From assembly GCF_006542685.1 (NCBI RefSeq), contig NZ_AP019736.1:2716001-2780000 (forward strand): DNA of 64,000 nt, given 5' to 3'. Shown piece by piece: positions 9,987 to 17,286 of this stretch. How positions within the stretch are numbered: position 1 is the first letter of the stretch; every line of letters begins with the position of its first letter. The position numbers and the translations under genes are program-made. The DNA comes from Alistipes dispar (GTDB lineage Bacteria; Bacteroidota; Bacteroidia; Bacteroidales; Rikenellaceae). The notes under the pieces are model-generated. The model was not told the origin of the DNA and made no database searches. It worked only from the letters and a program-made list of their open reading frames with translations.

Positions 9987-10571
9987 ATGAAGATCTTTAA
10001 ACATAGTTGTATCGTTATTATTTTATTCTGTTTCTGCGGATGCTCCCGCATGCGGGCTCGTAAAGAATTGCAGCGTTTAAGCCAGATTGAAATTTGCATC
10101 CCTGCCGATCTGGAGGTTTACTGCGAGGGACGATCGGTCGATACGCTGACCGACGGGCATATTGGAGCGATCAAGCAAATTATCTATTACGATTCCACGG
10201 GATGCAGTTCGTGCCAAATCAACCGTCTTGCCATGACAGAGAGTCTGTTCATGCAGGATTCGACCGGCCGGTTTACGCCCATCCTTCTCTTCGCTCCGGG
10301 CAAAGATCAATACGGTAATGTCGTGAAGTCTTTGAAAGAGCAAGCGTTTCCGTTTCCGGTTTTTATCGATAAGACGAACGCATTCGTCCGGAACAACGAT
10401 CCGATCTTGGCCGACACGCGGTTTCAATCGTTTTTGCTGGATCGCAACAACCGTATCGTACTGATCGGCAATCCGCTCAATGGCGATGCGATGTGGAATT
10501 TGTTCGAATCGACATTGGAGAATATGCTCGCCCACGACGGGGAATATGTTCTCGAAAACCGACGGCCATGA
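9987..10571 (+). CDS. Thioredoxin-fold-like lipoprotein
   Basis: This 194-residue protein has an SPII signal (IVIILFCFCGCSRM). It then has IIYYDSTGCSSCQINRLAM, with CSSC placed after a beta strand and before a helix as in thioredoxin-like proteins, and a later FPVFIDKTNAF strand and SFLLDRNNRIVLIGNP, which match the cis-Pro and beta3-beta4 region of redoxin-like folds. A redox function is plausible but not shown. The ATG at 9987 is chosen for its signal peptide. Its stop overlaps the DUF1573 start as ATGA. Homologues of this gene are absent from islands B and C. Confidence 0.75.
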   Translation: MKIFKHSCIVIILFCFCGCSRMRARKELQRLSQIEICIPADLEVYCEGRSVDTLTDGHIGAIKQIIYYDSTGCSSCQINRLAMTESLFMQDSTGRFTPILLFAPGKDQYGNVVKSLKEQAFPFPVFIDKTNAFVRNNDPILADTRFQSFLLDRNNRIVLIGNPLNGDAMWNLFESTLENMLAHDGEYVLENRRP

Positions 10572-11023
10572 TCGACAGACATTGGATTTTGTTGCTGTTG
10601 TTGCCGCTCGTCTCCTGTCGTGGCGCAGCGGACGGGTCTCGGGTTTTGGCCACGGCCAACCTCGCCGCGCTGGAGGAGACGGTCGATATGGAGAGCCGCG
10701 AAACGGATGCCGACGAGGTGCTGCTGTTCGACGGCGGGACGGTCGATCTGGGCGAGCTTCCGCTCGGCGGGAGCCGTGAGGTGCGCGTTGGAGCCAGGAA
10801 CGGTTCGGACAAGCCCGTCGTGGTGGTAGAGGCCTACTCGTCGTGCGACTGCACGCAGGTCACATACGACCGCAAGCCCGTACAGCCCGGCGAGAAGGTG
10901 TTCTTTACGGTGCGTTTCTCGGCCGAACAGCCGGGAACCTTCTTCAAGAAGATCGCCGTGCGCCACAGTGCGTCCGACAAGCCCGTGACATTTGCCGTGC
11001 AGGGAATCGTGACTGACGAATAG
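10568..11023 (+). CDS. DUF1573 family lipoprotein
   Basis: This 151-residue protein has an SPII signal (WILLLLLPLVSCRGA). The DUF1573 core is VDLGELPLGGSREVRVGARN, then AYSSCDCTQVTYDRKP, VQPGEKVFFTVRF and PGTFFKKIAVRH, which predicts an Ig-like beta sandwich with a Cys-x-Cys turn. The molecular function of DUF1573 is unknown. The start at 10568 overlaps the thioredoxin-like stop by 4 nt. The gene is GC-richer than the two genes before it, so the operon looks composite. An 11-bp direct repeat GACAAGCCCGT occurs twice inside it, and the decayed copy at 22206 appears to have been deleted between these repeats. Confidence 0.85.
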   Translation: MIDRHWILLLLLPLVSCRGAADGSRVLATANLAALEETVDMESRETDADEVLLFDGGTVDLGELPLGGSREVRVGARNGSDKPVVVVEAYSSCDCTQVTYDRKPVQPGEKVFFTVRFSAEQPGTFFKKIAVRHSASDKPVTFAVQGIVTDE

Positions 11024-11165
11024 GCGCACCGCTCACACCCGCTCGCGAAAACGGCCGCCGATACTCCATCGACCGTTTTTATCAGACGATTCATACGGCC
11101 GGGGCAATCGGGCTGCGGCATGAGGCGGCGGAAACATCCGGTGTGCCGACACCATGTCCGAAGAC

Positions 11166-11194
11166 GAAAAAGCCGCACCCCGAAAAGGTGCGGC
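11166..11194 (-). terminator. Terminator of the rubrerythrin gene
   Basis: GCCGCACC and GGTGCGGC (11172-11179 and 11187-11194) form a perfect 8-bp stem with a 7-nt loop. On the minus strand it is followed by a T-run. It lies about 38 nt past the rubrerythrin stop. Confidence 0.8.
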
Positions 11195-11231
11195 CGTTCG
11201 CTTGCAAGGAGAGACTCCGAACGGAATCCGA

Positions 11232-11810
11232 TCAATAGTTCTCCTTCTTGGGCTCGAAGTAGGCCTGGGGGTGCTTGCAGGCGGGGCACATCTGCGGAGC
11301 CTCCGAAGCCTCGCACACGTAGCCGCAGTTGCGGCACTGCCACCATATCTTGCCGTCGCGCTTGAAGAAGTTGCCGTCCGTCAGGCGGCTCAGCAGCTTC
11401 AGATAGCGCTTTTCATGCTCCGCTTCGACCGTGGCGATCATCCGGAACGCCGTGGCGATCTCCGGGAAACCCTCTTCGGCGGCCACCTTAGCGAACTCGG
11501 GGTAGAGCACGTCCCACTCCTCGTTCTCCCCCTGCGCCGCGGCGAGCAGGTTCTCCTGCGTCGTGCCGATCTTGCCGGCGGGGTAGCTGGCCGTGATTTC
11601 GACCATGCCGCCTTCGAGGAACTTGAAGAAACGTTCGGCATGCTCCTTCTCCTGTTCCGCGGTCTCGGCGAATACGCCTGCGATCTGTTCGTATCCTTCC
11701 TTCTTGGCCTTGCTGGCGAAGAAGACATAGCGGCTGCGGGCCTGGCTCTCGCCGGCGAAGGCTTTCAGCAGATTCTGTTCGGTACGCGTACCTTTGATGC
11801 TCTTTTCCAT
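11232..11810 (-). CDS. rbr: Rubrerythrin
   Basis: The 192-residue protein has an N-terminal ferritin-like four-helix domain with diiron ligands in FAGESQARSRY, EQEKEHAERFF and ATVEAEHEKRY, and a C-terminal rubredoxin-like iron site, WQCRNCGYVCEA and CPACKHPQAYF. Rubrerythrins reduce hydrogen peroxide in the cytoplasm of anaerobes. The start at MEKSIKGTRTEQNLL (11810) matches the family. It is a single-gene unit with its own promoter upstream and terminator downstream. Confidence 0.97.
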   Translation of the reverse strand: MEKSIKGTRTEQNLLKAFAGESQARSRYVFFASKAKKEGYEQIAGVFAETAEQEKEHAERFFKFLEGGMVEITASYPAGKIGTTQENLLAAAQGENEEWDVLYPEFAKVAAEEGFPEIATAFRMIATVEAEHEKRYLKLLSRLTDGNFFKRDGKIWWQCRNCGYVCEASEAPQMCPACKHPQAYFEPKKENY

Positions 11811-11835
11811 ATCTTTTTTGATGTTTGTGTGTATG

Positions 11836-11868
11836 CAAAGATACGAAAATTCCGGTACGTGCGGCAAA
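11836..11868 (-). promoter_or_regulatory. Promoter of the rubrerythrin gene
   Basis: Minus-strand TATCTTTG (11836-11843) and TTTG (11865-11868) are 21 nt apart, a good match to the phylum consensus. The -7 box is 26 nt from the start codon, so the leader is very short. Confidence 0.65.
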
Positions 11869-11908
11869 TTATCGTCATCGGAAATATTGATACGGCTATT
11901 CGGAACGG

Positions 11909-12961
11909 CTATAAGTCCTTTCCGGTCAGTTCGCGCAGGTCGCGACGGAAGAGGGCGTAGGCATCGGGCAGGACTGCGGTGTCGGCCGCCTCGGGCGGCA
12001 GGATGCGATAGCGGGGCAGAGCGACCCATACGGGAAGCGGTTCGAGGCGGTAGCTCCTACGACCGTCCGGATAACGCAGGGCTTCGATCCGGGCGACCAG
12101 CCCGCCGTCCGTGTAGCGGCGGCGCTGGTTCGAGACGAGGTTTCCGAGCGAATAGAGCACCACGTGCGTCGAATCGGCCTGCCACGGCTGCACGACGTGC
12201 GGATGGCCGCCGACCACCACATCCGCGCCGTGGCGCCGCAGGAAGGCGGCCAGTGTGCGTTGCGAGGCGTTCTCCCGCCGCTCGTATTCGTTGCCCCAGT
12301 GCATGCAGGCGACGATGAAATCGGCCCCTTCGCGCCGCACCGCCGCCAGATCGGCGGCCATTCGCACGGTGTCGATGCGGTTTACGACGGACCCCGCGGG
12401 CACGGGCATTCCGTTCGTGCCGTAGGTGTAATTGACCAGCGCGATCCGCAGGCCGCAATGTTCGATGCGCAGCGGATGATTCCGCCGGTAGTCGGCGCTG
12501 TCGGCGAAGACCCCCGTGTGGCGGATGCCGCAGCGGTCCAGCTCGCGGATCGTCGTGCGGATGCCCTCCGCACCGCCGTCGCAGCAGTGGTTGTTGGCCA
12601 AGAGCGCGACATCCACGCCCGCTCCGCGCAGGGCGTCGGCCAGTTCCGCTGGGGAGCGGAAAAGCGGATAGCCCGTGTAGCGGCCGCTCCGCGTCAGCGT
12701 GGTCTCCAGATTGACCACCGCGAGGTCCGCGGCGTGCATCCGCGGGGCGAGGGCGGCGAACACGGGCGTGTAGTCGAACCCTTCGCCGCTGCGCGCGGCC
12801 TCGACCTGCGGGAGGTGCTGCATGACGTCGCCGCCGAAGAGCATCCGCACGCGCTGGGGCGGCGGAACGGCAGGCCGCTGCCGGGGAGGTCCGCCGGCAG
12901 GGGTGCAGCAGACCGCCGCGAACAGCAGGCAGGCCAGCGTATGTCGCATTCTGAGCCGCAT
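11909..12961 (-). CDS. CapA family lipoprotein (poly-gamma-glutamate synthesis-type phosphoesterase fold)
   Basis: This 350-residue protein has an SPII-like signal (LACLLFAAVCCTPAG) and the CapA/PgsA calcineurin-like fold: RMLFGGDVMQH, VVNLETTLT, VALLANNHCCDGG, ACMHWGNEYE and VVGGHPHVVQP are the metal-ligand blocks in order. CapA homologues are required for poly-gamma-glutamate export in Bacillus, but in Bacteroidota, where no other pgs gene is nearby, the substrate is unknown. An alternative start lies at 12949 (MRHTLACLLF). The DUF4491 gene is 13 nt upstream on the same strand. Confidence 0.88.
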   Translation of the reverse strand: MRLRMRHTLACLLFAAVCCTPAGGPPRQRPAVPPPQRVRMLFGGDVMQHLPQVEAARSGEGFDYTPVFAALAPRMHAADLAVVNLETTLTRSGRYTGYPLFRSPAELADALRGAGVDVALLANNHCCDGGAEGIRTTIRELDRCGIRHTGVFADSADYRRNHPLRIEHCGLRIALVNYTYGTNGMPVPAGSVVNRIDTVRMAADLAAVRREGADFIVACMHWGNEYERRENASQRTLAAFLRRHGADVVVGGHPHVVQPWQADSTHVVLYSLGNLVSNQRRRYTDGGLVARIEALRYPDGRRSYRLEPLPVWVALPRYRILPPEAADTAVLPDAYALFRRDLRELTGKDL

Positions 12962-12974
12962 GAGCGGGTGCAGG

Positions 12975-13280
12975 TCAGGATTTCCGTTTCGGATTGCGGG
13001 GAAACCATCCTTTCTCGACCCGCTTGCGCTGTTCGAACAGTTCGCCGATACCCCAGAGCGACGAAGCGCCCCAGACGGCCAGCAGCGTGGACCAGAACAG
13101 TTCGCGCACGGCGACCGAGGCGGCGATCGCCCCGATGCCCGACAGAAGGAACAGCCACCAGATGCGCACCCCGAAATAGTATTCGCCCTTAATGACGAAC
13201 GGATGGAAGATGCCGATGATGAGGAACGTGCCCAGTCCGATGGCCAGTCCCGTGAGGTTGTGTTGCGTCAGAAATTCCAT
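12975..13280 (-). CDS. DUF4491 small membrane protein
   Basis: The product is 101 residues with three hydrophobic segments: LAIGLGTFLIIGIFHPFVIK, WWLFLLSGIGAIAASVAV and a short FWSTLLAVWGASSLWGIGEL, then a basic tail (KRVEKGWFPRNPKRKS). This arrangement matches the DUF4491 family, whose function is unknown. The start at MEFLTQHNLTG (13280) gives the standard family length. It is transcribed just ahead of the CapA-like gene and has a -7 box 54 nt upstream. Confidence 0.88.
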   Translation of the reverse strand: MEFLTQHNLTGLAIGLGTFLIIGIFHPFVIKGEYYFGVRIWWLFLLSGIGAIAASVAVRELFWSTLLAVWGASSLWGIGELFEQRKRVEKGWFPRNPKRKS

Positions 13281-13333
13281 ATTGTTTCGATGTCGTTCTC
13301 GCCGCATGGAACGGTGTGTTCCGCCCTGCGGGA

Positions 13334-13341
13334 CAAAGATA
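13334..13341 (-). promoter_or_regulatory. -7 box upstream of the DUF4491-capA unit
   Basis: Minus-strand TATCTTTG. It abuts the porin terminator at 13344-13374, so one operon ends where the next begins. Confidence 0.5.
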
Positions 13342-13343
13342 CG

Positions 13344-13374
13344 AAAAACGGGCGATCCGCCGCAGGACCGCCCG
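13344..13374 (-). terminator. Terminator of the DcaP-like porin gene
   Basis: CGGGCG (13349-13354) pairs with CGCCCG (13369-13374), extended by TCC/GGA after a mismatch. It is followed on the minus strand by TTTTT. Confidence 0.65.
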
Positions 13375-13393
13375 AAAAAACAGCCGTTTCCCG

Positions 13394-14728
13394 TCAGAAG
13401 CCGTATTGCAGCATCACATTGACCCGGTTGGCGTGCCCTTTGCCCGCCGCCATGTCGCGGCGCGAGCCGTAGAGGTACTCCCCGGCCACTTTGCAGCGCG
13501 GCGCGATCGTGTAGAAAACATTGCCGAAGACGTACTGTCCGCGTTTGTATTCGTCTGCGGCGTAGAATCCGTGGCTGCGCTGCACGCGGACGGTCGAATA
13601 GCCGCCCGAAAGGAAGAGACGCGGCGTGAGGGCGATCTGTGCGGCGGCCTGCCAGCCCCACATCGGCATCGTCCGGATGCGCGTTTCGTCGCGCGGGCAG
13701 GGCGTGAAGTCGAGCCCCGAACCCGTGAGGTCCTGGATGTAGGGGGTGATGCCCTTGCCATAGACACCGTTCATGAAGAGCCGCAACGGGTCGCAGCAGC
13801 GGATCGTGCCGCTGAACTGCACGCCCCAACCCGTGAGCGAGGTGTCGCTCTTCCGCGTCAGGTCATGCAGGTACATGTTGCGCACGACGGCCGAAGCGCG
13901 GATATGGCTCGAACGGTCGCCGCCCCAGGCATATTGGAGGTAAAAGGGAATGTCGGGCACGCGCTGCGGGATGGCGTCGAACCCTTCGCCGTACGTACCG
14001 CTCACGACGGGCATCTCGGCCGCCACGCCGAACGAGAGTCGGCCTTCGGCGAAGGAGCGTTCGTAGCGGACGAGCGTGGCGAAGTTGAAGTTGTAGGCAT
14101 TGGGGCCTTGAAAATCGACGGTTGCAGGGGCCGCTTCAAGATCGCAGAAGGTCGTCACGTCGCGCCCGAGGGTCAGCCCCAGCAGCGAGACGTAGGCCGA
14201 GCGCAGACGCGGCGTGTAGCTGTTCGCGGCTCCTCCGCGGAAGTCGCCGTCGAGATAGATCACCACGCGTCCCACGGCCCGCGTGTTGGCGATCGCCTTC
14301 AGGAAGAGGCGCGACGTGGAGGCGTCCAGCGTGAGTTTCTGCCGCGTGGCATAGTTCCCGGCGACGGGAATGTCGTAGGTCACGAAGTCGATGTTCTCCA
14401 CGATGCCGCCCGCATCGTAGGCGGCCCTCAGGGCGACGAATCCGCCCAGCGAAAAAGAGAAGCGGTTCTCCTTCGAGGAGAAGACGAACTGCGGCCGGTC
14501 GTGCTGCTGGAATCCCCGGCGGTGCGTTTCGGCATGGTCGCGCCGCGCGTCTTCCTCTTCGGAGGTGCGGTGGCGGCCGCTTGTCGCGGGACTGTGCGAT
14601 GCGGCGAAGGCCGCGGCAGGATTCTCCCCGTCCGGCCGGGAAGAGGGCCGGGAGGGTTGTGCCGCGGCCGAAGCGGCGAGGAGGGCGGCCAGCAGCGCCG
14701 GTACGGCCCGGAATCGGAATGGTGTCAT
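13394..14728 (-). CDS. DcaP-like outer-membrane porin
   Basis: This 444-residue protein has a signal peptide (LLAALLAASAAAQ), then a Ser/Arg/His-rich low-complexity stretch to about residue 75. A beta-barrel follows, beginning RFSFSLGGFVALRAAYDAGG and ending with a C-terminal aromatic strand (VNVMLQYGF). The pattern SRLFLKAIAN, VVIYLDGDFRG, LRSAYVSLLGLTLGRD, TFCD and GPNAYNF is typical of DcaP-like trimeric porins. The natural substrate in this phylum is unknown. The ATG at 14728 is chosen for its signal peptide. It ends at a terminator and is probably monocistronic. Confidence 0.85.
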   Translation of the reverse strand: MTPFRFRAVPALLAALLAASAAAQPSRPSSRPDGENPAAAFAASHSPATSGRHRTSEEEDARRDHAETHRRGFQQHDRPQFVFSSKENRFSFSLGGFVALRAAYDAGGIVENIDFVTYDIPVAGNYATRQKLTLDASTSRLFLKAIANTRAVGRVVIYLDGDFRGGAANSYTPRLRSAYVSLLGLTLGRDVTTFCDLEAAPATVDFQGPNAYNFNFATLVRYERSFAEGRLSFGVAAEMPVVSGTYGEGFDAIPQRVPDIPFYLQYAWGGDRSSHIRASAVVRNMYLHDLTRKSDTSLTGWGVQFSGTIRCCDPLRLFMNGVYGKGITPYIQDLTGSGLDFTPCPRDETRIRTMPMWGWQAAAQIALTPRLFLSGGYSTVRVQRSHGFYAADEYKRGQYVFGNVFYTIAPRCKVAGEYLYGSRRDMAAGKGHANRVNVMLQYGF

Positions 14729-14845
14729 AGGCTGAACGACTGTTTTCGGTGAACGGACCCGGACCGCATCGGACGGTCCCGGTCTCCGGCGACGTGCCCG
14801 CAACTCGTATGCCAAAACCGCGGAGGGAAAAATCCCGAATTTCGC

Positions 14846-14853
14846 TATCTTTG
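14846..14853 (+). promoter_or_regulatory. -7 box upstream of the metallophosphoesterase-ribD operon
   Basis: TATCTTTG lies about 98 nt before the start at 14951. No TTTG is seen at the expected -33 position. Confidence 0.45.
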
Positions 14854-14950
14854 CACGGGAAAAACCTCCGTTTCTTTCCGGCGACGGAACCGGGCGGCGA
14901 AATCGCCGCCAAGGCCGCGGAGCGAAATTCGGACCCGAAAGGAAATAGTT

Positions 14951-16105
14951 ATGTTGCTGGGATTGATTCTTCTGCTCAGTCTGGCGGCTGCGGCCGCCGA
15001 CTGGCTGCACTTCCGCCGTGCACGGTGTGCGCGGCTTCGCCGGCTCTCGCTCGCATGGGCCGCGGCGACCGACGCGCTGCCGCTCGCGGTCGTCGGCATG
15101 GGACTTCTCTGCCGCGACAACCCGACGCCCGTCGTCATGGCTTCGATGTGGCTTTTCTGGGTCTGGATGGCGACCGTGCTGCCGCGTCTGGCCTTCTACG
15201 CCTTCAACTTCTTCGGACTGCGCCGCACGGGCCTCGCCGCCGCAGCCGCGGTGTTCGCCGCGCTCGTGATAGGGGTCACGGCGGGCCGTACGAGCCTGCG
15301 CGTCAGCCGGACGGAGGTGTGCTCCCCGGCGCTGCCCGCGACGTTCGACGGGCTGCGCATCGTGCAGCTCTCGGACATCCATCTGGGGACGATCGTCTCG
15401 CCCGGGCGGGAGCTGACGCGTCTCGCAGACCGCGTGAACGCCCTCCGGCCCGACCTGGTGCTTTTCACGGGCGACCTGGTCAATATACGTGCCTCGGAGC
15501 TGGACAGCACGGCCGTGCGGCTGCTCCGCCGCATCGAAGCCCCGGTTTACTCCGTCACGGGCAATCACGACGTGGGCAAATACATCAAGGACTCGCTGCG
15601 CCATCCGGCCGCCGAAAGTCTGCGCGAGGTGATCGCGCGCCAACGGGCGATGGGGTGGCGCGTGCTGGACGACGAGACCGTCTATCTGCGCCGCGGCGGC
15701 GACAGCATCGCCCTCACGGGGCTCTCGTTCGACCCGGCGCTGAGCGAGCAGCGGCACGACCGTCATCTGCCTGCCACGGGACTCCGGCGCGCCTTCACAG
15801 GCGTTCCGCAGGGACTTTACAGCATCGTACTGGCACACGTGCCGCAACTTTGGGAGCAGATCACGGCAGCCGGATACGGCGACCTGACCCTCTCGGGACA
15901 CGTGCACGCCATGCAGTGCAAGATCCGCTTCGGGGGCCGCGGCTGGTCGCCCGCGGCACTCCTCTACAAGCATTGGAGCGGCCGTTACGACGATTCCGCC
16001 GGGCGGACGCTCTATGTCAATGACGGCACGGGCTGCGTGGGATACCCCATGCGGCTGGGCGCCCGTCCCGAAATCACGCTCATAACCCTGAAACGATGCG
16101 AGTGA
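14951..16105 (+). CDS. Membrane-anchored metallophosphoesterase (YkuE/YaeI-like)
   Basis: This 384-residue protein has about four N-terminal hydrophobic segments (residues 1-115) followed by a calcineurin-like phosphoesterase domain. Metal-binding motifs appear in order: QLSDIHLG, LFTGDLV, VTGNHDVG, LAHVP and LSGHVHAMQ. Proteins of this type cleave phosphodiester or pyrophosphate bonds, in some bacteria of lipid substrates; the substrate here is not evident. Its end overlaps the ribD-like start by 10 nt, so the two are probably translationally coupled. Confidence 0.88.
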   Translation: MLLGLILLLSLAAAAADWLHFRRARCARLRRLSLAWAAATDALPLAVVGMGLLCRDNPTPVVMASMWLFWVWMATVLPRLAFYAFNFFGLRRTGLAAAAAVFAALVIGVTAGRTSLRVSRTEVCSPALPATFDGLRIVQLSDIHLGTIVSPGRELTRLADRVNALRPDLVLFTGDLVNIRASELDSTAVRLLRRIEAPVYSVTGNHDVGKYIKDSLRHPAAESLREVIARQRAMGWRVLDDETVYLRRGGDSIALTGLSFDPALSEQRHDRHLPATGLRRAFTGVPQGLYSIVLAHVPQLWEQITAAGYGDLTLSGHVHAMQCKIRFGGRGWSPAALLYKHWSGRYDDSAGRTLYVNDGTGCVGYPMRLGARPEITLITLKRCE

Positions 16106-17178
16106 TACTCTCCGCCGCGGTCACGGCCGACGGCTATCTGGACGACAACGGGCCCGGGCGGCTCGTGATCTCGACGCCCGGGGACTGGGCGGCGGTGCTG
16201 CGGCTGCGCGCCGGCTGCGACGCCATCCTGGTGGGGGCCGAAACCGTGCGCCGGGACAATCCGGCGCTGTCGCTGCGCGACGACGCCGAACGCGCCCGCC
16301 GGGCGGCACGCGGCCTGCGGCCCGACCTGTCGAAGGCGGTCGTGACCCGTTCCGGCCGTCTCGATCCGTCGCTGCGGTTTTTCACCGAGGGCGATGCGGA
16401 ACGGTATGTATTCTCGCCGTACGACATTCCTGAACTGGAAGCGGTTGCAACGGTCATTTCGAGCGAAGGAGCACCCGTGACAGCGGTCCGGATCGTCACC
16501 GAACTCGAGAAGCGGGGCATTCGCCGCCTGCTGGTCGAAGGGGGGGCGCAGACGCTCGGCCTCTTCCTCGGCGAAGGGCTGGCCGACGAAGTACGCTATG
16601 CGGTCAATCCGCGGCTCGCGCTCGGCAGCGGACGGGGCGGGGCGCGATTCCGCTTCGAGCCGCCCGCTGCGGCACCGTGCCGCCGGGAGAGTATCGACGG
16701 CATGGAGATTGCGTTCTGCACGCTGCATGAGGATACGACAGCCGAGGATCTGGCCGGATTGCGCGAGGCGATCGCGGAGAGCCGCCGCTGCACGCCCAGC
16801 GAAACTTCCTATTGCGTCGGGGCGGTGATCCGGACGTGTGACGGGCGGCGCTTCACGGGCTACACGCACGAAACGTCGGCCACGCACCACGCCGAGCAGG
16901 AAGCCATAGCCAAAGCCCTCGCAGCCGGTGCGGAGCTGCGAGGCGCCGCGATCTGCTCCTCGATGGAGCCGTGCTCGCAGCGGGCCAGCGAACCGGAGAG
17001 CTGCACGCAGCTCATCCTGCGCCACGGATTCGCCCGCGTGGCCTTCGCACTCTACGAACCCGACCGGTTCGTCTGCTGCCGCGGAGCCCTCATGCTGCGC
17101 GAGGCGGGGCTCGACGTCCGCTGCTACCCGGAACTGGGGGAGGAGGTGCGGGCCGTAAACGCCCATCTGTGGCGGTGA
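16096..17178 (+). CDS. RibD-type bifunctional protein with reversed domain order (reductase then deaminase)
   Basis: The 360-residue protein joins two domains of riboflavin synthesis. Residues 1-215 are a RibD C-terminal-type reductase: LSAAVTADGYLDDN, ILVGAETVRRDNPALS and RRLLVEGGAQTLG. Residues 230-360 are a zinc cytidine-type deaminase: HHAEQEAIAKAL supplies the His-Ala-Glu and SMEPCSQRASEPESC supplies the two Cys. In canonical RibD the deaminase comes first. The enzyme should convert 2,5-diamino-6-ribosylamino-pyrimidinone phosphate to the 5-amino-6-ribitylamino-uracil phosphate. The start at 16096 overlaps the upstream gene. A role outside riboflavin synthesis cannot be excluded. Confidence 0.85.
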   Translation: MRVILSAAVTADGYLDDNGPGRLVISTPGDWAAVLRLRAGCDAILVGAETVRRDNPALSLRDDAERARRAARGLRPDLSKAVVTRSGRLDPSLRFFTEGDAERYVFSPYDIPELEAVATVISSEGAPVTAVRIVTELEKRGIRRLLVEGGAQTLGLFLGEGLADEVRYAVNPRLALGSGRGGARFRFEPPAAAPCRRESIDGMEIAFCTLHEDTTAEDLAGLREAIAESRRCTPSETSYCVGAVIRTCDGRRFTGYTHETSATHHAEQEAIAKALAAGAELRGAAICSSMEPCSQRASEPESCTQLILRHGFARVAFALYEPDRFVCCRGALMLREAGLDVRCYPELGEEVRAVNAHLWR

Positions 17179-17257
17179 AAAAGGCGCAATTTGTTTCCGT
17201 AAAGACATAAAACTGTCCTAAAGTGCGCATAGCCGAACAGAATCCCGCAAAAACACC

Positions 17258-17265
17258 TATATTTG
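17258..17265 (+). promoter_or_regulatory. -7 box of the TolC/HlyD/ABC-2 operon
   Basis: TATATTTG, a perfect TAnnTTTG, lies 22 nt before the TolC-family start at 17287. No clear -33 element is seen. Confidence 0.55.
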
Positions 17266-17286
17266 CCTCGTAAACGAATGAACGGT

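Noticed and set aside
8633..11023. Classical RiPP biosynthetic cluster
   Set aside because: The constant-leader/variable-cargo layout is suggestive, but none of the usual maturation enzymes or dedicated peptidase transporters is encoded nearby, so I do not assign a RiPP class.
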